The notes under the pieces were generated by a model that was not told the origin of the DNA, made no database searches, and saw only the letters and a program-made list of their open reading frames with translations. Of a DNA stretch of 22,045 nt, positions 7,253 through 14,675 are shown piece after piece. Every line of letters begins with the position of its first letter. Within the stretch, counting starts at the first letter, position 1. The DNA is from DATEJJ01 sp039649115 (GTDB taxonomy: Bacteria; Actinomycetota; Actinomycetes; Mycobacteriales; Micromonosporaceae): the NCBI GenBank assembly GCA_039649115.1, contig JBBWZQ010000048.1, positions 1 through 22,045 on the forward strand, given 5' to 3'. Both the position numbers and the translations under genes were made by a program.

Positions 7253-8071
7253 TCAGTCCTTGACCGCGCCCGCGGTCACACCCGCCGCGACATACCGCTG
7301 CGCGATGACCAGAAGCGCGGTGGCGGGGACGGAGGCGACGACGGCGGTGGCCATGATGGCGTTCCATTGCTGGTTGTTGTTGCCGATGTAGTGGTAGATG
7401 CCCAGGGTGATGGGCTGGCGGATGCCGCCCTGGTCGAGGGTGCTGGCGAAGATGAAGTCCGACCAGGCCCACAGGAAGGTGAACAGGGCGACGGTGACGG
7501 TGGCGTTGCGGCTGACCGGCAGCACCACGGACCAGAAGGTCCGCAGCCGTCCGGCCCCGTCGGTGGTGGCGGCCTGGAGGAGTTCCTCCGGGATGCCGGA
7601 CATGAACGCGGTGTAGATGAGCACGCCGAACGGGACGGCGATGGTGGAGTCGGCCACGATCAGCCCGCCGACCGTGTTGACCACACCGAGGTTGAGGTAG
7701 ATGGCGTAGAAGCCCATCGCCATGATGATGCCGGGAACCATCTGGGCGATCAGCAGCACGAAGCCGAGCACGCCGCCGCCACGGGGTCGCAGTTTGGCCA
7801 GCGAGTACCCGGCGGGGGCGGTCAACACCAGGGTGAGGGCGACCGCGCCGACGCCGACCACCAGGCTCGTGCCCAGGTACGGCAGCTGCTGCCGGAGGAC
7901 GGCGCGGTAGCCCTCGAGGGTGCCGTGGGCGGGGAACCAGTACGGCGGGGTGCGGCGCATGTCCCGGTCCCGGGTGAACGACACGTTGACCATCCAGTAC
8001 ACGGGGAAGAGCATCAGGCCGGTCAGCGCCAGCCCGATCGCCGTCTTCCACCACGGTCTGCGGCGGGTCAT
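7253..8071 (-). CDS. ABC transporter permease, CUT1 sugar family (MalG-like)
   Basis: 272-residue inner-membrane permease. Six hydrophobic segments are expected, starting with TAIGLALTGLMLFPVYWMVN. The EAA-type loop that contacts the ATPase reads EELLQAATTDGAGRLRTF followed by WSVVLPV. The product fits the MalG/AraQ-like half of a CUT1 importer (about 270-280 residues) and ends in GAVKD, a typical MalG-type tail. The ATG at 8071 overlaps the TGA of the preceding permease gene (ATGA), which indicates translational coupling. A much longer open frame on the same strand is rejected because homology begins at MTRRRPWW. It should pair with the permease at 8068-9039 and import the sugar bound by the lipoprotein at 9046-10305. 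Confidence 0.93.
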   Translation of the reverse strand: MTRRRPWWKTAIGLALTGLMLFPVYWMVNVSFTRDRDMRRTPPYWFPAHGTLEGYRAVLRQQLPYLGTSLVVGVGAVALTLVLTAPAGYSLAKLRPRGGGVLGFVLLIAQMVPGIIMAMGFYAIYLNLGVVNTVGGLIVADSTIAVPFGVLIYTAFMSGIPEELLQAATTDGAGRLRTFWSVVLPVSRNATVTVALFTFLWAWSDFIFASTLDQGGIRQPITLGIYHYIGNNNQQWNAIMATAVVASVPATALLVIAQRYVAAGVTAGAVKD

Positions 8072-9039
8072 GGCTGGTTCTGCCTTCGTTGGACGCGGAT
8101 GTACACCAGGCCGAACAGCAGGGCCATCAGGATGAGCAGGTTGCCGACCGCGGCACCCGGTCCGAAAGCGGGCAGCAGGTTGCCGAACCCGAGCCGGTAG
8201 GACCAGGTGGCGAAGGTGGTGGACGAGTCGGTGGGCCCGCCCCTGGTCATGATCCAGATGATGTCGAAGACCTTCAGCGTGTAGATCAGGCCGAGCAGGA
8301 TGGTGATGGCGGAGACCGGCCGCAGCAGCGGGAAGGTGACCCGCCGGAACTTCTGCCACCCGCCGGCACCGTCCAGCGCCGCCGCCTCGTCCAGCTGGGA
8401 CGGGATGGCCTGCAGTCCACTGTAGAGAATCACCAGGTTGAACGGGATGCCGATCCAGATGTTGGCGATGATGACGGAGATCAGCGACCAGCGCGGCGAG
8501 GTGAGCCAGTTGACCGGTGCCACCCCGAGGCCGTGCAGCACCGAGTTGACCACGCCGGAGTCGCTGTTGAGCATCCAGGACCAGGTGGACGCGGACACGA
8601 TCAGCGGCAGCAGCCAGGGGACGAGGAACAGCGCGCGCAGCGTGGTCGACAGCGGGAAGTGCCGGTGGAAGAACACGGCCAGGGCCATGCCCAGGGTGAA
8701 CTGCACGGCGATCGAGCCAAGGGTGAACACCAGTGTGTGCGTCAGGGCAGTGCCGAACGTGGGGTCCTGGACGACCCGGCGGTAGTTGGCCGGCCCGGTG
8801 AACGGGGCTCCACCTTGGACAAACGAGCGCACGGTGTAGTTGCGCAGGCTCAGGTCCAGGTTGCGGTACAACGGGTAGGCGTAGAACGCGAACAGGTAGG
8901 CCACCACCGGGGCGCAGAATGCCCAGGCGGCGGCCTGGCGCCGCAGCCGGCCGGTCCGGCCCCGCACCCCCGGTGCCCGGGGCGGGGCCGCACCCCGCGC
9001 CCCACCCCGGTCGACCACCAACTCCGGCGTCGCTTTCAC
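8068..9039 (-). CDS. ABC transporter permease, CUT1 sugar family (MalF-like)
   Basis: 323-residue inner-membrane permease. A basic, Gly/Pro-rich cytoplasmic N-terminus of about 35 residues precedes the first membrane segment (AAAWAFCAPVVAYLFAFYAY). The EAA loop is seen as QLDEAAALDGAGGWQKFRRV followed by TFPLLRP. Length and YPLYRNLDLS match the MalF/UgpA-like half of CUT1 importers. The start is a GTG at 9039, 6 nt after the stop of the solute-binding protein gene. Its ribosome binding site is weak, so coupling to the upstream gene is likely. No ATPase gene is present in the operon. In actinobacteria such importers commonly borrow a shared MsiK-type ATPase encoded elsewhere; that is known for the family and only inferred here. 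Confidence 0.93.
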   Translation of the reverse strand: MKATPELVVDRGGARGAAPPRAPGVRGRTGRLRRQAAAWAFCAPVVAYLFAFYAYPLYRNLDLSLRNYTVRSFVQGGAPFTGPANYRRVVQDPTFGTALTHTLVFTLGSIAVQFTLGMALAVFFHRHFPLSTTLRALFLVPWLLPLIVSASTWSWMLNSDSGVVNSVLHGLGVAPVNWLTSPRWSLISVIIANIWIGIPFNLVILYSGLQAIPSQLDEAAALDGAGGWQKFRRVTFPLLRPVSAITILLGLIYTLKVFDIIWIMTRGGPTDSSTTFATWSYRLGFGNLLPAFGPGAAVGNLLILMALLFGLVYIRVQRRQNQP

Positions 9040-9045
9040 GCGGGC

Positions 9046-10305
9046 CTACTTCGTCGCCGCCGCGGCCGTCTGCTGCGCCGCGGACAGCGCCGCCTGCGCC
9101 GTCTTGGACCCGCTCAGCGCCGCCTGCATGGCCGTCCACATCGGCTCGGAGATCTTCGGGTACTTGGTGCCCAGGTTGTCACTGGTGCGTCCCTTGGCCG
9201 CGGCGACCGCGTCCACCCACACCTTCAGGTCCGGGTTGGCAGCCACCTGCTTGTCCTGCACCGCCTTGATCGGTGCGATGTAGGACAGCGTGCTGTCGGT
9301 GTCGTAGAGGTTGTCGGGACTGGCCAGGCAGGTCACGATCTTCTGGGTGGCGGGGTACCGGTCGGCCTGCTTCTGTACCGGTACGGTGACGAACTCGCCA
9401 CCGGTCGGCGCCGGAGCGGTGCCGCCGTTGCTGCCCGGGATCGGGATGATGCCGTACTCGAAGCCGGCCTTCTTCGCGTTGCCCAGTTGCCAGGTGCCGT
9501 TCTCGCTGAATGCGTACTGCCCGGTGGCGAACTCCTGCCAGCTGGTCGTCTGGGTGTTGTTGATGACGGAGTTGGGCGCGTACCCCTTCTGCAGCCAGCC
9601 CGTCCACAGCGACAGCGCGGAGACGGCCGGTGCCGAGTCGAGCTGGGTCAGTTGCGCCCCGGCGCCCCAGAACCACGGCAGGAACTGGAAGCTGCCCTCC
9701 TCGGTGCCGATCCCCGAGAAGGTGATGCCCTTCTTGCCCGCGGCCTTCACCTTCGCCAGCGCCGCGGTCAGCGAGTTCCAGTTCTGCACCGTCGTGACGT
9801 CCACGCCGGCCGCCTTGAGTACCGCCTTGTTGTAGTACAGGGCGAGGGTGTTCGCGCCGATCGGGATGCCGTACGTCTTGCCACCGGTCTGCCCGGCCGC
9901 CAGCAGGTTCGGCTGCACCGCCGCCGTGTCGATCTTGTTCTCGTCGGTGCTGGTCAGCACGCCGCCGTCCGCCAGCGTGGACACCACGGGATTGTCCACA
10001 ATCAACACGTCCGGGGAGTTGCCCTGCTGCGCCGCCAGCAGCACCTTGCTCGTCAGGTTGGTGGTGTCGAACCCGGTCCGCTGCACCGCCACGCCGGCAT
10101 CGGTGCCGCACTTCTTCAACAGCCGCACCCAGGCGGAGGCGTCGTCGAACTGCGGGTACGGATCCCAGATGGTGTAGGTACCGCCGCCCGAGGCGCCTGC
10201 CGAGCCGCCACCGGACGACGACGATGTGCAGGCGGCGCCGCCGGCGACCGCGACTGTCGCGACGCCGGCGAGCAACACCCGCCAGGGCGCCCGTCGTGTT
10301 GTCAT
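9046..10305 (-). CDS. Extracellular sugar-binding lipoprotein of ABC transporter (family 1)
   Basis: 419-residue substrate-binding protein. An Arg-containing n-region and hydrophobic stretch end in VAGGAAC, a usable lipobox with Cys26 as the lipidated residue. A Ser/Gly-rich tether follows. The mature part has the type I/family 1 solute-binding pattern (YTIWDPYPQFDDASAW, NSPDVLIVDNPVVSTLADGG, YGIPIGANTLALYYNK, FSENGTWQLGNAKKAG). It captures the mono- or oligosaccharide outside the membrane and delivers it to the two permeases downstream. The ATG overlaps the TGA of the GH127 gene (ATGA), with GAAAGGAA as ribosome binding site inside the GH127 coding end. This ties enzyme and importer together translationally. 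Specificity cannot be read from sequence; an arabino-oligosaccharide is inferred from GH127. Confidence 0.93.
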   Translation of the reverse strand: MTTRRAPWRVLLAGVATVAVAGGAACTSSSSGGGSAGASGGGTYTIWDPYPQFDDASAWVRLLKKCGTDAGVAVQRTGFDTTNLTSKVLLAAQQGNSPDVLIVDNPVVSTLADGGVLTSTDENKIDTAAVQPNLLAAGQTGGKTYGIPIGANTLALYYNKAVLKAAGVDVTTVQNWNSLTAALAKVKAAGKKGITFSGIGTEEGSFQFLPWFWGAGAQLTQLDSAPAVSALSLWTGWLQKGYAPNSVINNTQTTSWQEFATGQYAFSENGTWQLGNAKKAGFEYGIIPIPGSNGGTAPAPTGGEFVTVPVQKQADRYPATQKIVTCLASPDNLYDTDSTLSYIAPIKAVQDKQVAANPDLKVWVDAVAAAKGRTSDNLGTKYPKISEPMWTAMQAALSGSKTAQAALSAAQQTAAAATK

Positions 10306-12335
10306 CGGTGTTCCTTTCGATTGGTTGATTCATGGACGGTGGGGATCCACACGCGCATGGGTCCGGCGGTGCGGTTTCCCCACAGGAAGTACGGCACGGC
10401 CGTGAGCCGCAGGGGTGTCGGCTCGGCCGCGTCGCGGGTGTGGTCCCGGTAGAGCTGCGAGTCGCCGGTGCCGGGCACCAACCCGCGCGCCCGCAGGGTC
10501 ACGGGGATGAGGGACTCGGGGCCGTTCATCACGGTGTCGACGGGTGCGGTGGTGTCCACCTCGACGTCTTCCAGCACCACGCCCTCGGGCAGGTCGGCCT
10601 GCTCGATGCTGTACACCACCGGGCCGCGTAGCAGCGCGACGCAGCCGCGTACCGCGTCGACCCGGTGGTGGGCGGCGACCATCCGTACCGGCATCGGCAA
10701 GGCCAGGGTGAGCCGGGTCGTTCCCTGCCAGTTGCGGGTCAGCCGCAGGTAGCCGCCGGCCGGCCGATCCCGGCCGTCGCGCCCGTCGATCCACACGGCG
10801 GCGTCGGTGCACCAACCGGGCACCCGCAGCGCCAGTGTCCACGGGTGGGCGGAACGGGACTCGACCGTCAGGTCGATCCGCCCGTCCCACGGGTACTCCG
10901 TCTCGATGCGCACCGTGGAGTGTCCTGTATGGACGGTACCGGTGGCGTACAGGTGGATCTGCAACCCGCTCTCGTCGCTGGTGGCCACGTAGCACTGGAG
11001 CGAGGCCATCAACCGGGCGAGGTTCGGCGGGCAGCAGGCGCAGGTGTACCAGGGCAGCCGCCGCGACGGCGCGTCCTCGCCGCTGCCGTGGTGGCCGGTG
11101 CGCAGGTGCAGCGGGTTGGAGTAGAAGAAGTGCCGGCCGTCCAGCGCCGTCGACACCCCGATCGCGTTGTACAGCACCCGCTCCATCTCGTCGGCATAGC
11201 GCTGTGCACCCGTGGCGAGCAGCATCCGCCAGTTCCACTGGAAGCTGCCGATCGCCGCGCAGGTCTCCGCGTACGCCCGATCCGGCGGCAGCTCGTACGG
11301 GTCGCCGATCGACTCGTCACGGTGCCGCGACCCGTGCGCACCCGTCAGGTACGTCTTGGTCCGGAACGCCGACTCCCAGAGCCGCTCCGCCGCCTCCAGC
11401 AGGCCGGTGTCCCCGGTTTCCGTGGCCACGTCGACCACGCCGGCCAGCAGGTACACTTGCCGCACCGCGTGTCCGGTGAACTCGGCGGCCTCCCGCACCG
11501 GCACGTGGTCCAGGAAGTACGCCGCCCCGAACCGGCCCTGACCGAGCAGCCCGCGGCCGCGCAGGTCGACGAAGCGCCGGGCCAGATCCAGGTACGCCCG
11601 CCGCCCGGTGACCCGGAACAGTTCCACCAGCGCGGTCTCGATCGCCGGGTGTCCGCACACCGCGTCCGTCCCGCCGGGGCCGAACCGCTCGACGAGCAGG
11701 TCGGCGAACCGGGTGGCGACGGTGATCAGCGCAGGGGCGACGCCGACCCGGAACGCGGCGACCGCGGCCTGGATCAGGTGGCCGGCACAGTACAGCTCGT
11801 GTCCCTCGGACAGATCCTGCCAGCGCCGCCGCGGGTGGTCGTGCTGGAAGTAGGAGTTGAGGTAGCCGTCCGAGTCCTGCACGCCGGCCAGCAACCGGCC
11901 GGTGTCCTCCAGGAAGGCCGCCAGCCGCGGATCCTCCGGCTGCCGGACCGACTGCCACGCGGCCGCCTCCAGCGTCTTGTACACATCCGAGTCGCTGAAC
12001 CACATCCCCACGTGTGGCCGGCCCTCGCCCGCGGAGCGCCGCAGGTTTCCCAGCGCGCCGGCCCGATCCAACTCCTCGACACAGTGCGGCAGGGTGGCCC
12101 GGGCGTTGCGCTCCTGCCAGCCGCCCAGCAGGCCCGCCGGATCCAGCCGCACCGCGTCCAGCGGCAGCGGGCGCAGTGCCACCAACGCCTGCGGGCTCGG
12201 CACGGCCGGCCCCGGCAGGGTCGTCTCTGGTCCGACCCGACCGTTGGGCGCGGGCCCGGCCGGCGGGTCCACCGCGGGTTCCGTGGCGGCGACCGGTATG
12301 TCCGGTAGCCGGGAAGATGAGTGCAATCCGATCAT
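10302..12335 (-). CDS. Glycoside hydrolase family 127 protein (beta-L-arabinofuranosidase type)
   Basis: About 677 residues from the chosen ATG, close to the 658 of HypBA1, the GH127 prototype. No signal peptide is seen, so it probably acts in the cytoplasm on imported sugar. Key residues are visible. ETC (Glu357, Cys359) and CACCPPN (Cys434, Cys435) correspond to the zinc ligands and cysteine nucleophile of GH127. YNAIGVSTALDGRHFFYSNP is a family hallmark, and C-terminal beta-sandwich sequence follows. Family members remove beta-L-arabinofuranose; some related enzymes act on other sugars, so the substrate is inferred. Start choice is uncertain. ATG at 12335 has GCGGA 9 nt upstream; ATG at 12344 and 12398 are in frame. 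It is the first gene of the operon, behind a strong promoter and operator, with a leader of about 155 nt. Confidence 0.9.
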   Translation of the reverse strand: MIGLHSSSRLPDIPVAATEPAVDPPAGPAPNGRVGPETTLPGPAVPSPQALVALRPLPLDAVRLDPAGLLGGWQERNARATLPHCVEELDRAGALGNLRRSAGEGRPHVGMWFSDSDVYKTLEAAAWQSVRQPEDPRLAAFLEDTGRLLAGVQDSDGYLNSYFQHDHPRRRWQDLSEGHELYCAGHLIQAAVAAFRVGVAPALITVATRFADLLVERFGPGGTDAVCGHPAIETALVELFRVTGRRAYLDLARRFVDLRGRGLLGQGRFGAAYFLDHVPVREAAEFTGHAVRQVYLLAGVVDVATETGDTGLLEAAERLWESAFRTKTYLTGAHGSRHRDESIGDPYELPPDRAYAETCAAIGSFQWNWRMLLATGAQRYADEMERVLYNAIGVSTALDGRHFFYSNPLHLRTGHHGSGEDAPSRRLPWYTCACCPPNLARLMASLQCYVATSDESGLQIHLYATGTVHTGHSTVRIETEYPWDGRIDLTVESRSAHPWTLALRVPGWCTDAAVWIDGRDGRDRPAGGYLRLTRNWQGTTRLTLALPMPVRMVAAHHRVDAVRGCVALLRGPVVYSIEQADLPEGVVLEDVEVDTTAPVDTVMNGPESLIPVTLRARGLVPGTGDSQLYRDHTRDAAEPTPLRLTAVPYFLWGNRTAGPMRVWIPTVHESTNRKEHR

Positions 12336-12382
12336 TACTTTCATTCCGCGCGACACGTGTACCGGCGGCGCCGGGAGCGCGT

Positions 12383-12413
12383 GCCCACGGCTCGCCATGG
12401 CCCAGCCGTGGGC
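12383..12413 (-). promoter_or_regulatory. Stable hairpin in the GH127 mRNA leader
   Basis: GCCCACGGCT and AGCCGTGGGC form a perfect 10-bp stem with an 11-nt loop. It lies between the predicted transcription start (about 12493) and the chosen GH127 start. The loop contains an in-frame ATG (12398) without a ribosome binding site. It could stabilise mRNA or modulate initiation. No U-tract follows, so a simple terminator is unlikely. Confidence 0.55.
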
Positions 12414-12483
12414 CCTGGATGGAATCGCTGTGACGAACCGACGTGCGTCTCCGGGCGCCGGTCGGGGCCCGGAGTCCTCGTTG

Positions 12484-12499
12484 CCGAAATCCTTTTCGG
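12484..12499. promoter_or_regulatory. LacI-type operator O2 upstream of GH127 operon
   Basis: CCGAAATCCTTTTCGG shares 14 of 16 bases with the perfect palindrome at 3649-3664, and all CCGAAA and TTTCGG arm bases are intact. It lies 1 nt downstream of the -10 box, where a repressor would block the transcription start. Confidence 0.8.
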
Positions 12500-12500
12500 G

Positions 12501-12530
12501 AATGTAGCGACGCCGTTTCCGCGGTGTCAA
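12501..12530 (-). promoter_or_regulatory. Sigma-70-type promoter of the GH127-transporter-glycosidase operon
   Basis: On the minus strand a consensus TTGACA (12530-12525) is followed after 18 nt by TACATT (12506-12501). The operator at 12484-12499 begins 1 nt later. The predicted start is near 12493, inside the operator. This strong, tightly overlapped arrangement fits a repressible catabolic promoter. The remainder of the 319-nt gap before the LacI gene holds a TTTCGG half-site (12547-12552) and a possible LacI-gene -10 TACAGT (12572-12577). Confidence 0.75.
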
Positions 12531-12641
12531 GGACTCACGAGGATCATTTCGGCACCGCCTCCCCCGCGAGGTACAGTGCCCTCACCGGATCCGGCCGGCA
12601 CGGGGTCGGGCCAGCCGGCTTTGACGTGGTCCGCCTTGGTT

Positions 12642-12654
12642 CGAAAGGGTTTCG
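12642..12654 (+). promoter_or_regulatory. Operator-like site O3 overlapping the LacI-gene ribosome binding site
   Basis: CGAAAGGGTTTCG has perfect CGAAA/TTTCG arms but a 3-nt centre instead of the 4-nt centre of O1 and O2. It contains the AAAGGG ribosome binding site and ends 1 nt before the GTG at 12655. It could give autorepression. Odd spacing makes binding weaker or absent, hence the lower confidence. Confidence 0.5.
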
Positions 12655-13671
12655 GTGGGACGGCAGCGCAGCGGAACGGTCACCCTGGCCCACGTGGCCA
12701 GGCGCGCCGGTGTCTCGGTGGCCACGGCGTCCAAGGCGCTCAACGAACGGGACGAGGTGGCCCCGGAGACCCGGCGCCGGGTGTTGCGCGCCGCCGAGGA
12801 ACTCGCCTTCCAACCCAACGGACTGGCCCGGGGTCTGATCTCCGGGCGCAGCCGCACCATCGGGCTGCTCACCGACGAACTGGGCGGCCGGTTCGCCATA
12901 CCGGTGCTGCTCGGCGTGGAGAACGCGCTGGGCAGCCAGCAGATGTCGGTGCTGCTGTGCGACGCGCGCGGCGACGTCATCCGCCGCCAGCACTACATCA
13001 AGGCGTTGCTCGCCCGGCAGGTGGACGGCCTGATCGTGCTCGGCGAGACCAATGACATGCGGCCCTCGCTCACCCGGGACATCCCGGTACCCGTCGTGTA
13101 CGTGTACGGCGAGTCCGACGACCCCGCCGATCTGTCCATCGTCGCGGACGACCGGGGTGGCGCCCGGCTGGCGGCCGAGCACCTGATCATGGTTGGCCGC
13201 CGGGCGATCGGGCACATCACCGGCGAGTATGCGTACCGGGCGGCGCGCGAGCGTGCGGCCGGCCTCGCGGAGATCCTCGACGGGCACGGGCTGGCGCCGG
13301 TCGGCGAGCCGCTGTACGGGGAGTGGACGCAGCGGTGGGGGCGGCAGGCCGCGCGCATCCTGCTGTCCGGCCGTCCGGAGACCGACGCCATCTTCTGCGG
13401 CAGCGACCAGATCGCCACCGGGGTCGCCGATGCCCTGCACGAGATGGGCCGGCGCATCCCCGACGACGTGGCCCTGGTCGGGTACGACAACTGGGAGGTC
13501 TTCGCGGCCGAGTGCCGGCCACCACTGACCACTGTGGACCTCAACCTGCAGGACATCGGCGCGGCAGCGGTGTCCCGCCTGTTCGCCGCGCTGGACGGCG
13601 AGCCGACCTCGGGCGTGATCCGCCACCCTGGGCGGCTGGTCATCCGGGAATCCAGCGGACCTCGCGGCTAG
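12655..13671 (+). CDS. LacI-family transcriptional repressor
   Basis: 338-residue repressor. The N-terminal helix-turn-helix (residues 8-30, TLAHVARRAGVSVATASKAL) and the minor-groove hinge helix (NGLARGLISGRSRTIGLL) are intact. A periplasmic-binding-like effector domain follows with family signatures (GRRAIGHITG, FCGSDQIATGVADALHEMGR, IPDDVALVGYDNWE, PPLTTVDLN). The start is a GTG whose AAAGGG ribosome binding site lies within an operator-like sequence. It is divergent from the GH127 operon and ends before a bidirectional terminator. Family knowledge predicts a dimer binding the CCGAAA-N4-TTTCGG sites and releasing them on binding a sugar from the pathway. The inducer is unknown. A -10 candidate TACAGT lies at 12572-12577 without a good -35. 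Confidence 0.93.
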   Translation: MGRQRSGTVTLAHVARRAGVSVATASKALNERDEVAPETRRRVLRAAEELAFQPNGLARGLISGRSRTIGLLTDELGGRFAIPVLLGVENALGSQQMSVLLCDARGDVIRRQHYIKALLARQVDGLIVLGETNDMRPSLTRDIPVPVVYVYGESDDPADLSIVADDRGGARLAAEHLIMVGRRAIGHITGEYAYRAARERAAGLAEILDGHGLAPVGEPLYGEWTQRWGRQAARILLSGRPETDAIFCGSDQIATGVADALHEMGRRIPDDVALVGYDNWEVFAAECRPPLTTVDLNLQDIGAAAVSRLFAALDGEPTSGVIRHPGRLVIRESSGPRG

Positions 13672-13761
13672 AGGTCAGCGGCCTCGGGCGGCCGGGTCCC
13701 CTCGCCCCGGCGTGATCCCGCTGGGACGCTGGGCCAGGAGCGAACTGCGACCAGATCGGCG

Positions 13762-13792
13762 GCCAGGGGACCTGTCCGGCGGGTCCCCTGGC
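13762..13792. terminator. Bidirectional terminator between convergent genes
   Basis: GCCAGGGGACC and GGTCCCCTGGC form a perfect 11-bp stem with a 9-nt loop. It sits between the LacI gene ending at 13671 (plus) and the RibD-C gene ending at 13820 (minus), where a shared terminator is expected. Confidence 0.8.
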
Positions 13793-13819
13793 GCTCGTTC
13801 GTCGCGTACACCGGAAGGC

Positions 13820-14527
13820 TTATGGCACCTCGGCTCCGGCAACGCCCGCGCCGCTGCCGCGGTCGTCGAGGACGAGGGCGGCTCGGCCCTTGACGGTGTA
13901 ACGGATGTGCGTGACCTCCGGGGTGTCTGTGACTCTGGTTGGCGTGAGCTCGATCGCCTCGCTGTCGGCGAGTTCGAGGTCGGCGTCGAGCAGGCGCATC
14001 CCGGCGCCGAGCACGACCGGGGCGACATGCAGTTCCAGTTCGTCGAGCAGGCCCGCCTTCAACACCTGGCGCACCAGGCTGCCGCCGCCGGCGACCGCCA
14101 CGTTCTTGCCCTTCGCTGCCGCGCGTGCCTGCTCCACCGCGCTGGCGATGCCGTCGGTGACGTAGGTGAAGCTGGTTCCACCCTGGCGCACGAGCGTCTC
14201 GCGGGGGCGGTTCGTCACGACGAACACCGGCGCGCGAAAGGGCGGGTCGTCGCCCCAGGGCAACTCACCGCCGTCTGCCATGCGCCGGCCCATGACGTAC
14301 GCCCCGGCCGCCTCGAATGTCTCAGCGATGATGTCGGAGTCGACACTGCGCTCGCCGCCGGCGAAGCCCTGCCGCTCGCGCCAGGCCATCGCGTCGATCA
14401 CCCAGCGGGTGATCCGGAAGAAGCCCGCCGCCTCTGCCGATTCCATCCAGTTGCCGGCGCCGCTGTGGAGCGGCCCGGCGTAGCAACCGTCGAGTGACAC
14501 AGACATCTGCGCCGTCACCTTTGTCAT
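13820..14527 (-). CDS. Dihydrofolate reductase family protein (RibD C-terminal domain)
   Basis: 235 residues, RibD-C/DHFR-like fold, cytoplasmic. It starts MTKVTAQMSVSLDG, the usual first strand of these stand-alone reductases. It then shows AYVMGRRMADGGELPWGDD, PVFVVTNRPRETLVRQGG, VAVAGGGSLVRQVLKAGLLD and ELHVAPVVLGAGMRLLD, the nucleotide-binding and core strands of the family. Members bind NADPH, but the true substrate of the stand-alone actinobacterial proteins is not established. The ATG has GGAGGAAG 6 nt upstream. The YCII-related gene lies 148 nt upstream on the same strand, a frequent companion in actinobacteria. The C-terminal tail (GSGAGVAGAEVP) is low complexity. Confidence 0.9.
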   Translation of the reverse strand: MTKVTAQMSVSLDGCYAGPLHSGAGNWMESAEAAGFFRITRWVIDAMAWRERQGFAGGERSVDSDIIAETFEAAGAYVMGRRMADGGELPWGDDPPFRAPVFVVTNRPRETLVRQGGTSFTYVTDGIASAVEQARAAAKGKNVAVAGGGSLVRQVLKAGLLDELELHVAPVVLGAGMRLLDADLELADSEAIELTPTRVTDTPEVTHIRYTVKGRAALVLDDRGSGAGVAGAEVP

Positions 14528-14675
14528 GTCTTCGCTTCCTCCGTCTGGGCGGCACCCCGGGAGGGCCCGCTCAGTGGGTGATCGGAGCCGCGGACCGGAT
14601 TTCTACATCGGCGCGCCCGCGCATCGTGCGGCCCGCGGGACGGTGCGTCTGCGCGGCAGGTCCGCCACCGGCTCC

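Noticed and set aside
7253..9139. A 628-codon minus-strand frame that could suggest a fused permease
   Set aside because: Only the part from the ATG at 8071 resembles a permease; upstream it is the wrong frame of the MalF-like gene, and the ATGA overlap gives a natural gene boundary.
8089..10452. Plus-strand open frame of nearly 790 codons opposite the transporter genes
   Set aside because: A GC-bias shadow of the permease and binding-protein genes; it has no recognisable domain and compositionally odd residues (Gln/Arg/Gly/Asp/Val).
10665..12308. Plus-strand open frame opposite GH127
   Set aside because: Shadow frame; the minus-strand product carries the GH127 zinc and cysteine motifs.
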